Shown here: positions 1 to 12,502 of the stretch, piece after piece | How the letters are laid out: each line of letters starts with the position of its first letter | Numbering within the stretch: the stretch's first letter is position 1 | Assembly (NCBI GenBank): GCA_022702705.1 | Contig: CM040427.1 | Coordinates: forward strand, 20,297,625 to 20,361,624 | Direction of reading: 5' to 3' | Source of the DNA: Papilionanthe hookeriana x Papilionanthe teres | Lineage: Eukaryota > Streptophyta > Magnoliopsida > Asparagales > Orchidaceae | Length of the DNA stretch: 64,000 nucleotides | The notes under the pieces: model-generated | Seen by the model: the letters and a program-made list of their open reading frames with translations, nothing else | What the model was told of the DNA's origin: nothing | Databases searched by the model: none | Translations under genes and position numbers: made by a program

Positions 1-1230
1 ATAAACAATGAAACAAAACCTAGAATTTTAGGATTGTCAAAAACCCTAAACTTTAAAGATAGCAACCAAAAAAATAACAAATTACAAGAAAAATGAAAAT
101 AAAATGACAAACAACAAAATAAAAAAATAAAACTGACATAACAAATGACATTAACAAAATCAAACCTTTAGGGTAATACATGACACTTAGAAATATATTA
201 CCCCTAGGATTAGACATTAACGTTTCTTGTTCTTGAAATTTCTTGGAAAACAAGCGTTAACATTAATCAAAAGTTTTCTTAGACAATCTGAATTTTCTAA
301 AATGTAATTAACTAGAGGAGCTTGATCTTATAGAAGATTTAAGGACTAAGGATAGGCATCATACCTAAAATTCTCTGCTTATCAAAATTTAATATGTGAT
401 CCTCCTTATATAAAAAATTCTAGAATCAGCCATTCTAGAATTCCCTTGTGTATGGATCATCATTGACATTTTTTACTCTACTATTTTCTATCTTATCAAC
501 CCTTATTTTCTTCAAAATACTTAACATCTAAGGATCTTTTACATGATCTGAAGAAATAAGATTTTTTGAAGATTAGGGTGATATGATAAATAAACAGAGT
601 GATAACTCCCTTAAATAACAACATTGACATTTCACACTTTACATCAACACGAGAAAATCAAGGTGGCAACAGGCTGGCGACGAGCCGACATCCCACAACT
701 CCGAATGCCACCAGTCCATATTACCCTTCTTTCATTGAACTTTGCCCATTTCTCTCTTAGGGAAGTAAGGTGGACTCTTTCGATTCAAGGTCCGTTTGTT
801 TAACCGTCCTTAAATAGAGGGTTTTAGAAATCTCTAGGGATTTCCTTTTTGTGTGGGTTCAGACCCTCAATAGGTGCGTTCATGAATTAGTTTCACCAAA
901 GCGAGGTGCACTGTAAAAATGGTTTCACACTAGGTCCTGAACTTCACCTTTACTTTGTGCCTTTCAGGTTTGATTTGTTATTCGCAAGTCGAGCCAATTA
1001 TGCACTTTCTTAACTTATGCTTAAAAATGAAGATCATTTAAAGCTCATTAACTTATTGATAAAACTTGGAAAACACACTTGAAATTTGAAAATAAAATAA
1101 AATAAAATAAAACAAAATCAGATAAGAAAATGTACCCATTTCACAGTATGACCTTCATTAATTTGTAGTGGTCACAGTATAATTACGAGGTATAGCTGAT
1201 TGCTAACCCTTGGAACTTTTTGTTGATAGT
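1..1230 (+). other. Leader or LTR-derived end of outer Tat/Ogre-like element
   Basis: No coding region is visible. The stretch is AT-rich and lies immediately upstream of the 5' ORF and gag remnants of the outer Ty3/gypsy element, so it is most simply its LTR end plus leader. Around 672-700 there is a short TGGCGACGAGCC-containing segment that could be a primer-binding site, but I cannot match it securely to a tRNA. No matching second LTR was found by eye in 27-28.4 kb, so the LTR boundary is not defined. Confidence 0.35.
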
Positions 1231-1234
1231 TACA

Positions 1235-2397
1235 ATGTCGTCCCCAACTTTGACCTCCTCCCGTGACTTGCCTACATGCCGAGAAGCTCACCTCATGGAG
1301 ACCACGATTAAGTTTGGATCCGGGTTCAGCGAGTTTGAGGAGTGCTTGATAAAGCCCCGTTCGTCATCGTAAAAGTTGCTGCTTTAGAGATCCAAGAGCC
1401 ATCCACTGAGTTTCATCTGAATTTTTTGTAGGAATTCTCTTCCTTTAAGAAGGTGAAGTCACCACCCCGTTTCTCACCAAGTTCATCATTCCAGCATCTA
1501 CCAGATCTATGGATCTTGTGCCAAAGAGAATTGTTACACCCACCGCTACTGGATTTATCGTTACCGCTCCTACCGTTCTGTTTGCTAAAGGGAACCAAAT
1601 TCTGCATGAAGAAGATTCAGTTGATAAGCTTACTACCTCGCTGTTTGTATTTGAGTTTGGTTCTACTACAAAGGTTGTGTCGTTGACTAAATCCAAGAAA
1701 AGGTATTACAACCGTATAATTATGAGGACCGTCAGGGCCCAAGCTGTCAAGTTAGATACTATCAAGGAGATTCCTCAGTCGGAGGAACTAAGTGTGTCTA
1801 TGACCTCTCCCCTTCTTCAAGGGAGGAGGTTTCACCCGTTGACAGACACTAGGGGAGACGAGAGCCTCCATAAGACTTCTGCTACTCTACCGCTACATCA
1901 TAGTCATGGTGATGAGAGGCAAAGGCCCACTTCCATCACTTGAGTATGTACAGTATTTTAGAAGTTAGCCGATAAAAAAAGGATGTTCAGTCGCCGATTT
2001 ACTTAAGAGGATGAGCTGCGTAGTGTCACTAAGAATGAGGATCGAGATTTTGAGGAAAAATAGACCTTCCTGATAGTTATAGAGGTTAATGGAAGTACTG
2101 TCAGCTCATGTTCCTGCTAGACTCCATTTGGGAAGTTGTTTTGATACTGTTGCCACTGCTATAAAAGATACCATTATCGTCTTGAGACCTAAAAGACATA
2201 GATCAGTCAAGTCCCGTATGGGTTCGAGAATACTGCCTGCTCTTGTTTGTGAGAAGCTCCCAAAAAAGGATAAAGGGAAGAGACTGTTTGTCGATGTACA
2301 TGATCTAAACTTTAGGGAGCACACTTCTTCCTTACATGTTTATGTCACTATGGAGGCACCCCTCCCCAAGGCATCAATGCCAAAGAAGAATGTGTAG
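1235..2397 (+). pseudogene. 5' ORF remnants of outer Tat/Ogre-like element
   Basis: A chain of broken + strand reading frames lies upstream of gag: a short ORF opening at ATG 1235, an open stretch of 144 codons at 1509-1943 and one of 102 codons at 2089-2397. The codon content looks protein-like and no domain is recognised. Ogre and some Tat elements carry an extra ORF of unknown function before gag, and the position fits that, but homology cannot be shown here. Frameshifts and stops separate the pieces. It could alternatively be the N-terminal part of an unusually long gag. Confidence 0.35.
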
Positions 2398-3074
2398 GCA
2401 CTTATAGTTGATATACCATTACTTTTAGATAAGCCAGGGGAGCATGTGTGTGAAATGGATCATAAGCCTGGCAATCCAGCCACTGTTACCATCGCTGCTT
2501 CTGCGCCTGTTGCAGAAAGGAACGAAGTCAAAAAAAAAAGCCTACCGATCTTAAGTTGATTAAAGTGAAAGCAGTCGATGATAAAGTATGGAAGTTCTGA
2601 GCTAAGATTTTAGAATTAGCCAAAGAGCGAGGATTAGACATCGATGATGGGGATTACTACCTGTCATATTAAATGGATAAAGAGTTCATGGAGATCAACA
2701 TTGTCGAGACCAGGGCCACGCCATCTGGGCGAGATGCTCTCCCAACTGAGGACAATGCCTCAAATGTCCTTTAAAGGGCCATTTTACTAAGGGATGAACA
2801 AATCAGTTGGATAGAGAAGATAATAGTAGAGATGGTTGCTGCTATGACCACCATGGCTATAGTGCACGGACAGTCACAATCACAACAATTAGCATCTCTA
2901 GAGTTTAATCTACCCAAAGTGATACACATTACAGATGAAAGAAAGGAGGTCCCTTCTCTAATTTGGACAATCCGCTAAAGAATGATTCAGCTCAAAATTT
3001 GGTGCCAGAAAATGACATCAAATAGATAGTCGAGCAGCAAGTGCGGGAAGCCTTAGCCCAGTCCAAAGGAGGTG

Positions 3075-4129
3075 CGTCAATTGCAAAGGGTAGACCTTAC
3101 CCGAAGGAGTTCAATGACATAATGTACCCCAAGGGCTTCGTATGACTGAATTTCAAGACTTTCAACGAGACGGGGAATCCTCACCAGCATATTGCACACT
3201 TCCGAGTAAGTTGTTGCAATGCAGGGGTAATGAGGCACTTTTGTTCCGTCAGTTTGTCAGCAGTTTGTCAGGAGTTGCACTTAATTGGTATGCAGAGTTA
3301 CCCAATGGATCAATCAAAATATTTTCAGAATTAGAGAACTTGTTCGTGAATAGGTTTGCCTGCTCAACATCATGTCACCATAGGAGATCACATGATGGAG
3401 AGACAGAGGCTCGATGGGACCTTGGTGGACTATATTATGAGATGGAGTAACTTAAGCATGAAGTGCGAGCCTCAAATGCAAGAACATCATGCAATTGAGA
3501 TCCTACTTAGGAGTATCCACTCTTTAGTAGCCTTCATGCTTAATGGACTCACCATCAAGTCATTCCAGAAGTTTCTTAACAAGGCTAGCAGTCCACAAGA
3601 AGAAGTTAAGCACATGGAGTCCATGGAGAAATAAAAAAAGTCCAATTAAGTTAAGAAATTTGAAAAGAAGTCTGAGACAATGGAAAAGATCAACAATGGC
3701 AAGCAGCCAATGAAGATTCAAATAGAGTAGTATCATCAGAGTTATGGACAACCAGTATAATACAGTCAGCATCACCAATAACATGCTCAAACACAACAAT
3801 ATGGACAGCAATACAGTTAGCTCAGTCAGTAGTCCTTTCAGCAGAGACCATACAGAACAAACGGTAGACAGGGTCCGACAATTATAGATTGGTTGAACAG
3901 AGTCTAGTCCTTGAAGGATGAAGCTGTGGTAAAGATGTTCCAAAATTTGATGAAGAAGCCTGGGTTCAAATTACCAGAGCCTAAGAAGCCGGAGGAGTTG
4001 GAATGGAAGGATTCTCCTAACTACTGCCCTTACCACGGACTACTTGGATACACCACAGAAAATTTCTTTTGTTTCAAGGATTGGTTCGAGAAGAATTTCA
4101 AAGAAAGGAACATAATGATTCTAAAATAA
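3075..4129 (+). pseudogene. gag of outer Tat-type Ty3/gypsy element (broken)
   Basis: Structural capsid/nucleocapsid gene of an LTR retrotransposon. Evidence is the Ty3/gypsy gag (retrotrans_gag) pattern spread over two frames. First comes a PHQHIAHF-like segment near 3180. Then LFRQFVSSLSG and LNWYAELPNGSI follow near 3240-3320, and LVDYIMRWSNLS at about 3420-3460. A C-terminal piece at 3911-4129 holds CPYHGLLGYTTENFFCFKDW, the usual C/H-rich end of this gag class. There are at least two frameshifts (near 3200 and 3355) and several stops, so it is not translatable. It is followed by the protease in the expected order. Confidence 0.8.
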
Positions 4130-5139
4130 TATTTAAAATAACCTAGAAGAGGTTCTGTAAATGTGATTTCGGCCAAGCCTACTAGTTTAATAAATCTGTG
4201 TACTGTTAAGGATGGATGGAGCACAGTTTGGACTAGATCCTCCAAGAAGATACTGGATTAGATTTAAAAAAATTTCAGAACAAAGCTACCAGTTAGAGTC
4301 TACAACCTGCTAATCCAAAGATGAATATCACACTGGAGAAGCCACCGCAACTGAAGATCTAGAAGAAGGATATCATGGTTGAACCAAAGATTTATAGCAC
4401 AAAGGGTAGGATAGGGGCTGCCCTTGTTAAATTAGTTGTCTCAAATTTGTTGGAGAAATCCCTCAAACCACTCAAACCATTGACTCTGTTTAATTTCCTC
4501 TATGCCCCACCGTGGTCTTATGACTATAAGAGTAATGATTTTGGTTACGTTTTGACTGTCTCTAGTGATGGCGCGACTGACCCCAACCAATCTAACCTCA
4601 ATTTTGATTCTGAGAATGATCCTCAAATCATATTTAATCCTAACACATATGTTGGCAAGAACAAATAAGAAATCGATGACATTAGTTATAACAGTTCATA
4701 CAGCGAGAAGCTAGTCTTAGAGTGCAAAGGAAGGTCAATTACAATCAATTTGGATTTCTTAGATTTAGAATTAACACCAACAGAGTGAACTTCTACTGTG
4801 AAAGAAGATGAGATAACTAAAATTAATTTAAGAAGTGTAAAGGTATTATCCTTGATAATGGCTCCAATAAAAAAAGGAAAGCAAGTAGTTACTCGAGAGG
4901 AGCCACCTCCACTGATGGAAGAGACACATGCCCAAGAATAACTTGGAGGTTCAAATAAAGTGAATTATAATGTACTAAATCATCTTAGGAAGTTTCCAGA
5001 CAACTAAGTATCTACGATGCTCTGATTCTATCAAAATAGATGAGGGAAACTTTGATTAAGGCTCTGCTTGATCCAGAAATTTTCTTAACACAATTGGCTG
5101 GAACATCCTAGGATAGAGTTTGTGCCTTAAAAAAAAGTC
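4130..5139 (+). pseudogene. gag-protease linker of outer element
   Basis: A degraded linker with an open stretch of 97 codons at 4375-4668, rich in Pro, Asn and Asp, and no recognised domain. It joins gag to the protease in the same transcriptional direction. Tat-type polyproteins have a long poorly conserved linker here, so this is assigned by position only. Confidence 0.4.
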
Positions 5140-5640
5140 TGGGGGTAACCTTTACTTATGAGGATTTGCTACTCGGCACTACCGACCACAACCACCCTCT
5201 CTACATTTCCGTCAATATCGGTAGATTTGTGCTTTCTGGAGTTTTGGTAGACTCGGAAGCGTCACTCAACCTGATGAGTCTACGAACATTAGCATAGCTA
5301 GATATTGACGCACAAGAGCTCACTACTAATAAAATGATATTAAGAGAATTTAATAAAAAATGAGAAAGAGAACTTGGATCAATCACACTGTTATTGAAAG
5401 TTGGAGTTTTAGTAGCAACCAAAAAATACCATGTCATTGACACAGAGACTTTGTTCAATGCTTTACTTGGTCGACCGTGGCTCCATGAGTAAAATATGGT
5501 TTCGTCATCGCTACACCATTGCATCAAATATTACAAAGAAGGAAAACAGCACTGCATCAAGGGAGAACTACAACCGTTCTCAAAACATAAAGTAGGCATC
5601 CACGAAGATGCCGCCTACTACACCCCCCCTAAAAAGACTG
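5140..5640 (+). pseudogene. Retropepsin-like aspartic protease, outer element
   Basis: Polyprotein-processing aspartic protease of the Tat lineage. The translated segment shows DHNHPLYISVNIG, then the active-site region VLVDSEASLN, where a functional enzyme of this lineage reads D-[SG]-G-[SA]-A-x-N, and then FNALLGRPWLHE. A conserved tail follows, with HHCIKYYKEG and QPFSKH at about 5510-5590. The DSE in place of D-S/G-G suggests an inactive catalytic triplet. Stops interrupt the frame at about 5297 and 5362. The block sits between gag and RT, as in Ty3/gypsy elements. Confidence 0.75.
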
Positions 5641-6597
5641 TGTTTTTAAGAGAAATTATGTCAAATAAGATTAAGGATTCAAAAAGATTGCAACAACGGG
5701 ACCATCCAGCTCTGCTTCAACAATCTCCCACCACTCCTTCGCAATGAGTTAATGGAGGCTCTTTTAGCCCACGCATCTGAGATTAAGACCAGGGATGTGG
5801 GGCAGGAAGAATTAATAAGATTTTTGAATGGACGAAGCCAACTATCATTATTGACATAGAAGGAAGCTCTGAGGAGGATAAGTCTGATAGAGATACAATG
5901 ACAATTAGCCATAAGAAGCCTCAGTTCGAGATTTTTTTGAATGACACGAAGAAAAGTGAATGTGAGTCGATGTACGATTGGATCAACCACTACGTTCAAG
6001 CCATGTCCTTAACTCTGATCCACCCTTAAAAGGTTGAGAGTATGGAGTTCAAGGAAGTCCAGAGTGTTGTCTTGAAACTAATCAAATTTCACTGTGCTTC
6101 CCCTTCTCTAATTCTAATACTTGTGCAAATCTTGAGGAAAAAGATCTTAATGAATTAATGGAATTACCATTTAGTTACTTTTCATGTGGGTACAAATGCT
6201 AATTCAACAAGGGTATTTGTTGAAGCGAATGCCAAAGAATAAGCTACAACTTTTTAAGAAATTATAGAATGTTAAAGGACAAACTCTTAAATCGAAAGAA
6301 GGTCTTGGATTTGGTATAATAGAACTAGTCAATTACTCAGAATTTTGCATGGTTGTTACTAATGGGTCAGAAGAGGATTATCTTGATATCAGAGGTGATT
6401 TTGAAGATCAGCTAATAGATGATGCTCCACCAGACTTCGAGGAGGAAAAAAAAATATAGTAGTTGAATTAAAAGAAATTAACCTCGGGATTGAGGAGCAG
6501 CTCCGACCCACTTTTGAAAGTTCTCTACTTAGTGATGAAGAGTCTACAGATTTGATCAAAATATTATTGTAATTCAAGGATTGCTTTATGTGGAGCC
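5641..6597 (+). pseudogene. Protease-RT linker of outer element, cut by insertion
   Basis: Degenerate + strand reading frames continue from the protease to position 6597 and end with the residues FKDCFMW. In Tat-type polymerases, D-x-F-x-W-S-Y-D marks the start of the RT region, and the missing S-Y-D is found at 21892 on the far side of the inserted element. The right edge is therefore a precise insertion breakpoint and not decay. Confidence 0.7.
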
Positions 6598-7271
6598 TGA
6601 TCCTTGATATTTATGCTTACGTTTTATTAGTTCATACTTTATACTTCCTTTTAATTATATCTCTTTCTTTACAACAGTGTCATAAACTTGATGCCGATGC
6701 AAATGAGATTTTAATTGATATTATTATACAATGGGATTCTACGAAAGTATTCGTACCGTTATCAAGTAATATATAACTTTTTGATTAAGCCCCGAGATAT
6801 CAAACTCACAGGAAAAAAATGTTAAACATCCTTAACAAAGAAAACAAAAAAATAACTTTTTACTTCTTAAGAACGATCTTACTCAAACTAAAGATAATAT
6901 TCTAGGAAAGAAAGTTATATTCTTTTTGGTAATTTTGTTTTGTAATTTGAAATAAAAGTAAATAACTAAATTTGACTAGATTTTTGTAAGATGAACGCAA
7001 ATGCAAATGCAAATGAAATATCTTTTTCCTTATAATGAATCAGTAACATGTTATGGAATTTTGTTGTGGAAGTATCTAAAATATGTTCCGCCAAATAGGA
7101 GAAATTATCTTTTTTACCCTTACTAGAGATATTATAAAGAACATAGGTTAATCTAATGCTTTAGTAATCTTGAAGACGAGCAGGAAAGATACTAGCTCTC
7201 ACACTAGAGTTTCCTCTTCTCACACCACCTGGGGGCTAACATCACATATAAAGACATAAAACATAAAATTT

Positions 7272-7311
7272 AATTGGGGGCTTTAGCCTGTCACTCTAAA
7301 GTCCTCTAATT
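7272..7311. other. Conserved LTR stem-loop, element A 3' LTR
   Basis: Inner arms CTTTAG (7281-7286) and CTAAAG (7296-7301) flank the loop CCTGTCACT, with further pairing outward (AATTGGGGG against TCCTCTAATT, with G.T pairs and one bulge). The same loop and stem position recur in the other Athila LTRs at 14505 and 45359 with changed but still pairing arms. The copy in the 5' LTR (about 20735-20780) has lost pairing. Confidence 0.55.
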
Positions 7312-8167
7312 CTACACCCATCAAAGTATATCTCCTTATTAATTTGCACTCAACCATATGAACTACATTCTCACCCATATAATCTAATGTGATTCTTAGC
7401 AATTGTTGGCTCAGACAATACCATACCGGTTCTTATATGTTCTCACAAAATATATTAACATCTTAGTTAGCCAAATCAAGAAGTAAATGATGTGAAAAGC
7501 TTCGAATCATCACAAATTCTTCCAACATTGATTTCCTATACTTCACACAACTTCCATCCATAATATAATTACTTCATCATTTTATGGAAAAAGATAAAGG
7601 AAACTACTCATATTTCATGAAGAAAATACAATCACAACTTGGTTTAAAAATAGAAATCATAGTGAAAACACAAGAAGTCTTAATTAAAAAACCAAATGCT
7701 GTAACAAAGATAAAGACTTATATGAAAATCTTCTCCACCAAACTCTTGAAATTCCTTTGAAAAGTTTGCTTTTCCTTAAAATCTTCCTTAGAGGGTGGCA
7801 CTTAACTCTACTCTAAATCTCTCATCTAATCATAATACAATCTTAACTAAAGTAAGTAGAAATGGTGAAGTGGAGTGGCGTGATACTTGAAAAACTATCC
7901 TACATACTAAACATAAACCACACACCCTATAACAACAATCAATTTATGTTCTTCAAGTCTTCTTTATATAATTTTCCAATAGGTGCTTTGTTGACTCTTC
8001 AAATTATGTCTAAATTCAATGAATCATCCAAGAGATGCATTCTTTCAAGAGTAATTTAAATTAATTTTGGTGCCAAGGGGAAGTTACCCATGTTTGTACC
8101 AAAAGATGCCACAAACAACCCTTTAAAATGTCACAAAAAATTAATTAAATTATCCAAAGTAACTACA

Positions 8168-8246
8168 GTGCTTAGGCGCCAGTCTTGGCGCTTTGCCGCG
8201 AGGCTATGGCGCGTAAGCGCCAGGTCTGGGCACTTAGCTGCCACAG
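8168..8246. repeat. GC-rich 21-bp tandem module, element A 3' LTR
   Basis: Four units beginning at 8168, 8187, 8208 and 8229; the last three starts are exactly 21 bp apart. Units share GGCGCTTAGC-like cores, and unit 3 contains the palindrome GGCGCGTAAGCGCC (8208-8221). The module is strikingly GC-rich against an AT-rich background and ends 181 bp before the LTR end at 8427. Confidence 0.8.
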
Positions 8247-8427
8247 ATCAATTTTGCATCTTTCTTAATTTTGCTCTAAATTTGATTCTTTTTCATTTCT
8301 TTGATCACATTCATCCATTTAATCATACCTGCAAGAAAAATATACAAAATACCTTCCATTAAAATTCATTATCATAAAAAATAAGCATAAAAATGTGTAT
8401 AAAAATACTATATTTTTAGGTGTATCA

Positions 8428-8441
8428 AAATCCCCAAACTT
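8428..8441 (-). other. Polypurine tract next to 3' LTR of element A
   Basis: Read on the - strand the bases abutting the 3' LTR are AAGTTTGGGGATTT, a G/A-rich run in the position where the plus-strand primer (PPT) of an LTR element lies. The match is positional and compositional. Confidence 0.5.
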
Positions 8442-9900
8442 GAAATGTTACTTGTCATCAAGTGACACAATAATCACATAAAATCAAACAGGCAAATTAT
8501 GTGAATGAGTTTCTTTAAGAGTTTCCAAAATTTTGTTCTAGAAATGTAGTAGTTCAATTTAGAAAATATTTTAGTAAATGAGACCAATTTAAAGTTTAGA
8601 AATCTCTTAGCTAAAGTTTTATGAATAATATGAGTTCCTATCTTATTCAAAAATACTTATAGATTTTCCAAAATAAAGGGCTTAGGCACTTTATTTTCTT
8701 TACTTAAAAATCTTTACTAAAAAAATGATACTGACTATATTATATTTATAAGCTTCAAGATTTTCTCAAATTTTATAATCTAAAAATATCAGGTGTGGAA
8801 CCAATTTTTGATTAGGCCCTTTAATCTTCAAGCTTCTTTTTTATTCTCTTTATTTTACTTTTCTTTCCTTTTTAAGCAAGGATTATTATATCTGGATAGG
8901 CCTTTAATAATTTTTAATTTCATCCTTCTTTTACTAAAGCATAAGGTAGATATATATTTTTTACTTAGAAATATAATAAAATTTTTGAAAATTATTTTCA
9001 ATAAAAGAAATTTAAGTATTAAAAATAAAAGTATAATCTTTCTATTTTTCCAAAAAATACAAATTTTGCTACTAAATAAAGTTACAAAATATTTATCATT
9101 TCTTCACTAGGAAATTTTGAACTTTAAAATTTTCATCATTACTATAACTTTTAACTAAATTCTCTTACCCATTTCTATATTCAAAATTTTACTTCCCTAA
9201 TTTAACTTCATAAAGATAATCATTTTTTCAATCAAAATCAAATTTACTTATAGCACATTTGAGAACAAATAAATTTAAGTTTTTAAAAATTATTTTTCAT
9301 CCACCCCTCATACTTTAAAGTTTTTGTTATGATAAACATTTAAGCATAGTAAAAAGATACATGGGTAGGAATTGAAAACTATAAGTATTATGCTTGCAGG
9401 AATTTTTATATCCTAAATATGCTAGTATAACAATTAAAAACTGGAGTAAAAAAACTCGATCAAAATTTTATTTTACATTTTATATAAAAGAAATTCAAAA
9501 GACTTCTAAAGTAGTGGAGGTAACAAAAGCAAATTCACACATACTTAAACAGAAATCCACAACAACATACATAAAATATATATGGTAGTAAATTGAAAAG
9601 TTAAACATGAAATTAAATAGTGACTTTTAATAGTGTTCTAAACCTTCTTAATACTTTCTGGAATAAGTTCTAAACTATAAAAAAAATACACTACAAATTT
9701 GCTAACACAATTACTACCACAAAAATAATAAACACTCACATCACATAACACAAACAAATAACATCCACAAATAACATAAAAAAAATTACAATAGTTCACC
9801 AACCAGTACATCAGATTGTTCAATCACAACTATAACATAAACTCTAAATAACAACCACAAATAAAGAGTTCACAACTCACACAAAATAACACAAAATTCC
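8442..9900. other. Non-coding 3' internal region of element A
   Basis: About 1.5 kb of very AT-rich sequence between the envelope-position ORF and the 3' LTR. Short shared phrases (CCAATTTTTGATTAGGC near 8800; TATCTGGATAG near 8890) recur in the same order in element B at 46820 and 46960, showing this is a homologous internal region. No ORF worth reporting. Confidence 0.6.
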
Positions 9901-9916
9901 AAACATAAGATCAATC

Positions 9917-10852
9917 CTAAGCCTCGTCATCTTTTTCAACATTTTCTCCCTCATTCCAAGCATGTGTAGGCTCGTATGGGGTATAATGTGGATGTGGAGG
10001 TAACATAGCACTATGATCTCCTCTAATCAGTCTGTCCATATAACTGTGATAACTCTTCTCATACTCACTATGCTTCTGCAGATAATCACCTATACGATCT
10101 ACTTTTCCTTCAATATCATGTACTCGATATGTAGTATAATTAATCTTACTTTTCATTCTATTCAATAATTCTTTTTATGCATCTGTAAACAGACTTGATG
10201 ATGCATGAGATGTCGAAGCATGAGATGTGGAATCAGTAGAAGTGGAATCACTTGAAGCTCTAGAGAATCCTCCTCTCCGACCAAAAATAGAATGCTCAGC
10301 ATAATTCTTCACATTCACACTCGCAATGGGCTTAAGAGGCTGAAGAACCTCTTCCCAATTATCTAATCTCACACCAGCCCGCTCACATAATGAATGAATT
10401 AGGGAAGCAAATTCCATACCTGAAGTAGTAGCAGCTCTGACAGAATTCCAAATACACTCATAAATAATTGCTCCTATATCAATTGGTTTCCTCTGCTGGA
10501 TACAATAGTTTAATGTCGCTCTTTCCCTCGTGACTTCACTCAAATGATTGGTGGGAATTGGTTTGGATGATATAAAGTAATGCCATGCCTTAGAGGTGGC
10601 ATACAACTTTGAGGCAGGGATGTTTACTCTTCTTTCATTTATTATTTTCCACAGTCCTCTTTCTTTAGTCAAAGCAGATATAATTTCATCCAACTCCTCC
10701 TTCGTAAAATTATAATTAGAATAAAAGCATAATGTAGTAGGTGGCAGAAGGTAAAACTCGTTAATTACGTTCGACATGAAATGAACTAACTGCGATTCAA
10801 CCAACACAAAATTTTCTTTTGCCTCAGGGAGATTTGCATAAAAATCTTGCAC
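9917..10852 (-). pseudogene. Athila 3' ORF, putative plant transposon protein domain
   Basis: Envelope-position ORF of Athila elements, matching the domain often annotated as putative plant transposon protein; function unknown. Recognisable pieces in order are QDFYANLPEAKENFVLVESQ, KAWHYFISSKPIPTNHLSEV, RKPIDIGAIIYECI and MEFASLIHSLCERAGV, followed by a Ser/Thr-rich tract and a charged tail ending NEGENVEKDDEA. The frame is open for 225 codons from ATG 10852, meets one TAA at 10175-10177, then continues in the same frame to 9917. Only one lesion is thus visible in about 310 codons. The frame may begin a little upstream, since it stays open past the ATG. A homologue lies at 47.8-48.7 kb in element B. 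Confidence 0.8.
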
Positions 10853-11447
10853 AACAGAAATAACAGTTATGGCCGAGAAACAACAAAATCTATCCTAAAT
10901 TCTTCTAACAATTATATCATCTATCTTACCACGGGCTTGTCAAAGCATCACTCTTAAATCAATTTACGTGACTTTAGTGCCTGCACCTAACTATCCTGAA
11001 CCTTCGAACTCATAAACTTGTCTGAATCAAAGGCGGTTCTCCCTTTCTCCTTTTTGTTTTTGGTGTCATTTCTAAAATTTGCATATAAACCACAATAAAT
11101 TCCAAAATTAAACTAAAATCACTAAAATGAACTTCTAAAGGCATAAGCTACTAAATCTAATTAATTTCTAAAGCTTTTCTCAAATTTTCACCATGAATAG
11201 TAAATTTTACATTTCTTCACTATGCTCTTCAAATACATGGTGAAAATAAAAAATTTTTACATAGGAGTAGTGCTCTTACCTTAAGAAGTTCAAATCTAGT
11301 GAGTTTGTCTCGAAATGAATAAAAAATCTCCAAGATATAGGATGCCCTAGCCTTAAAATCGCTAAAATGGTGAAGAAGAAGATGAAGGGAAGTAAAAAAA
11401 ATGATATTTTTGGGTGTTTAACGCCTACGAACCGATTTTCACGAACC

Positions 11448-11535
11448 AGCACCTAAGAGCGAAAGTTGGGCACTTAGCTGCAATGCTCTAGCGCAGAGCG
11501 CTAGGTCCAGGCATTTAACTGCGAGTGCACAAATT
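11448..11535. repeat. GC-rich 21-bp tandem module, internal copy 1 of element A
   Basis: Units start at 11448, 11469, 11490 and about 11510, with cores AGCACCTAAGAGC, GGCACTTAGCTGC, AGCGCAGAGCGCT and GGCATTTAACTGC. Sequence and period match the LTR module of the same element (8168-8246). It lies about 600 bp upstream, in the transcribed direction, of the ORF that opens at 10852. Confidence 0.75.
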
Positions 11536-11879
11536 TTGATGTTTTTGCTAAATATACTTTTAAACTCGTTTGATCAACTTTAAATGTTCATAATAAGTAT
11601 ATCTTCCCCTTGTACTCTTCTTATACTCCAAAATCTCGCATTAATACAAAAATAGATTCAACACAAGTTTCACAGAAACAAACACTTCTTTACCAACAAA
11701 AAATTAAGTACAGAATACAAATCTTCAATTCAAGATTCTTGAATAAGATCTAATCTTTACTCACACTTTAACACATTAAAAAAAACACAAAACAAACACT
11801 TAAGACACAACAAACTTATAACACAAATAACACATGAGACAAAAAGCACTACCAAATAAACATGACTGACTAACAACTT

Positions 11880-12300
11880 AATACGACTTAAGAACTTATT
11901 TCAATTCTCTAAAAGGTGGAACATATCTAAACCCTCCATTAGTTTCTTCAGATGAATTTGGTATATAAATTTGATAAAACGGGCAATGGTTGAAAACTCT
12001 TACTGAATCTTATTCTATCCACTTTTTCTTTAAAAACATTGCTTTATATGCTACTTCAATATGACTAGTATGACTAAACTGCATCTTTAAATACCATCCA
12101 ATATGCGCTAAAAGTGTGTTAGTATCATTTACCTTTGCTTCGATTGAAGCCATATCAGCCTTGATCTTTGTAATCTTCTCTGCTATTCCTTAGATACTAA
12201 CGGCTAGAAATTCGTTGTACAACTCTTACGCACACTCACAAATGAATTTCTTCTTGTTTGCATCATCTTTTTTCTTAACTTCACTATCCAAAGAAGACAT
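11880..12300 (-). pseudogene. Second envelope-position ORF of element A (fragment)
   Basis: On the - strand an ATG at 12300 opens a Lys/Asp-rich N-terminal stretch (SSLDSEVKKKDD). After stops it continues to a segment reading KKKWIE, DSVRVFNHCPFYQIYIP and SSEETNGG. The C-terminal part aligns by eye with KKKAWIEEDS...PYRPFYNLF in element B at 49622-49807, so two diverged elements share this ORF. It is broken by at least two stops. Function unknown. Confidence 0.5.
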
Positions 12301-12502
12301 TTTTGTAAAAAAACTCTTTCCTTAGACTTTTAGGATGAAAATTTGGAATGGGGTAAAAATCTCTTCATCTGGTTCCCATTTATAGGCTTTAGAAGCACTA
12401 AAAAACTGTCCCCCCTACGTTCACAAATTACTAAATAATGTTCCTCAACTTCCCCATGATTAGGGCTTCTAGAACCACATTTTTCACATTTTATATAACT
12501 CC

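Larger units (their letters stand above)
6598..8427 (-). repeat. 3' LTR of Athila-like element A
   Basis: Pairs with 20065-21891. It carries the AAGTAT.CGTA...CAAGTAATAT block found beside the primer site in Athila-type LTRs (about 6740-6772), a conserved stem-loop (7272-7311) and a GC-rich module of 21-bp units (8168-8246). No real coding capacity; open stretches at 7862-8059 and 8090-8362 are fortuitous. Confidence 0.9.

Noticed and set aside
1..60. AAACCCTAAAC at the left edge as telomeric repeat
   Set aside because: Only a single copy of the plant telomere heptamer is present; no array.
8168..8246. CRISPR-like array from the evenly spaced GC-rich units
   Set aside because: Units are contiguous with no unique spacers, lie in plant LTRs and have no cas genes.
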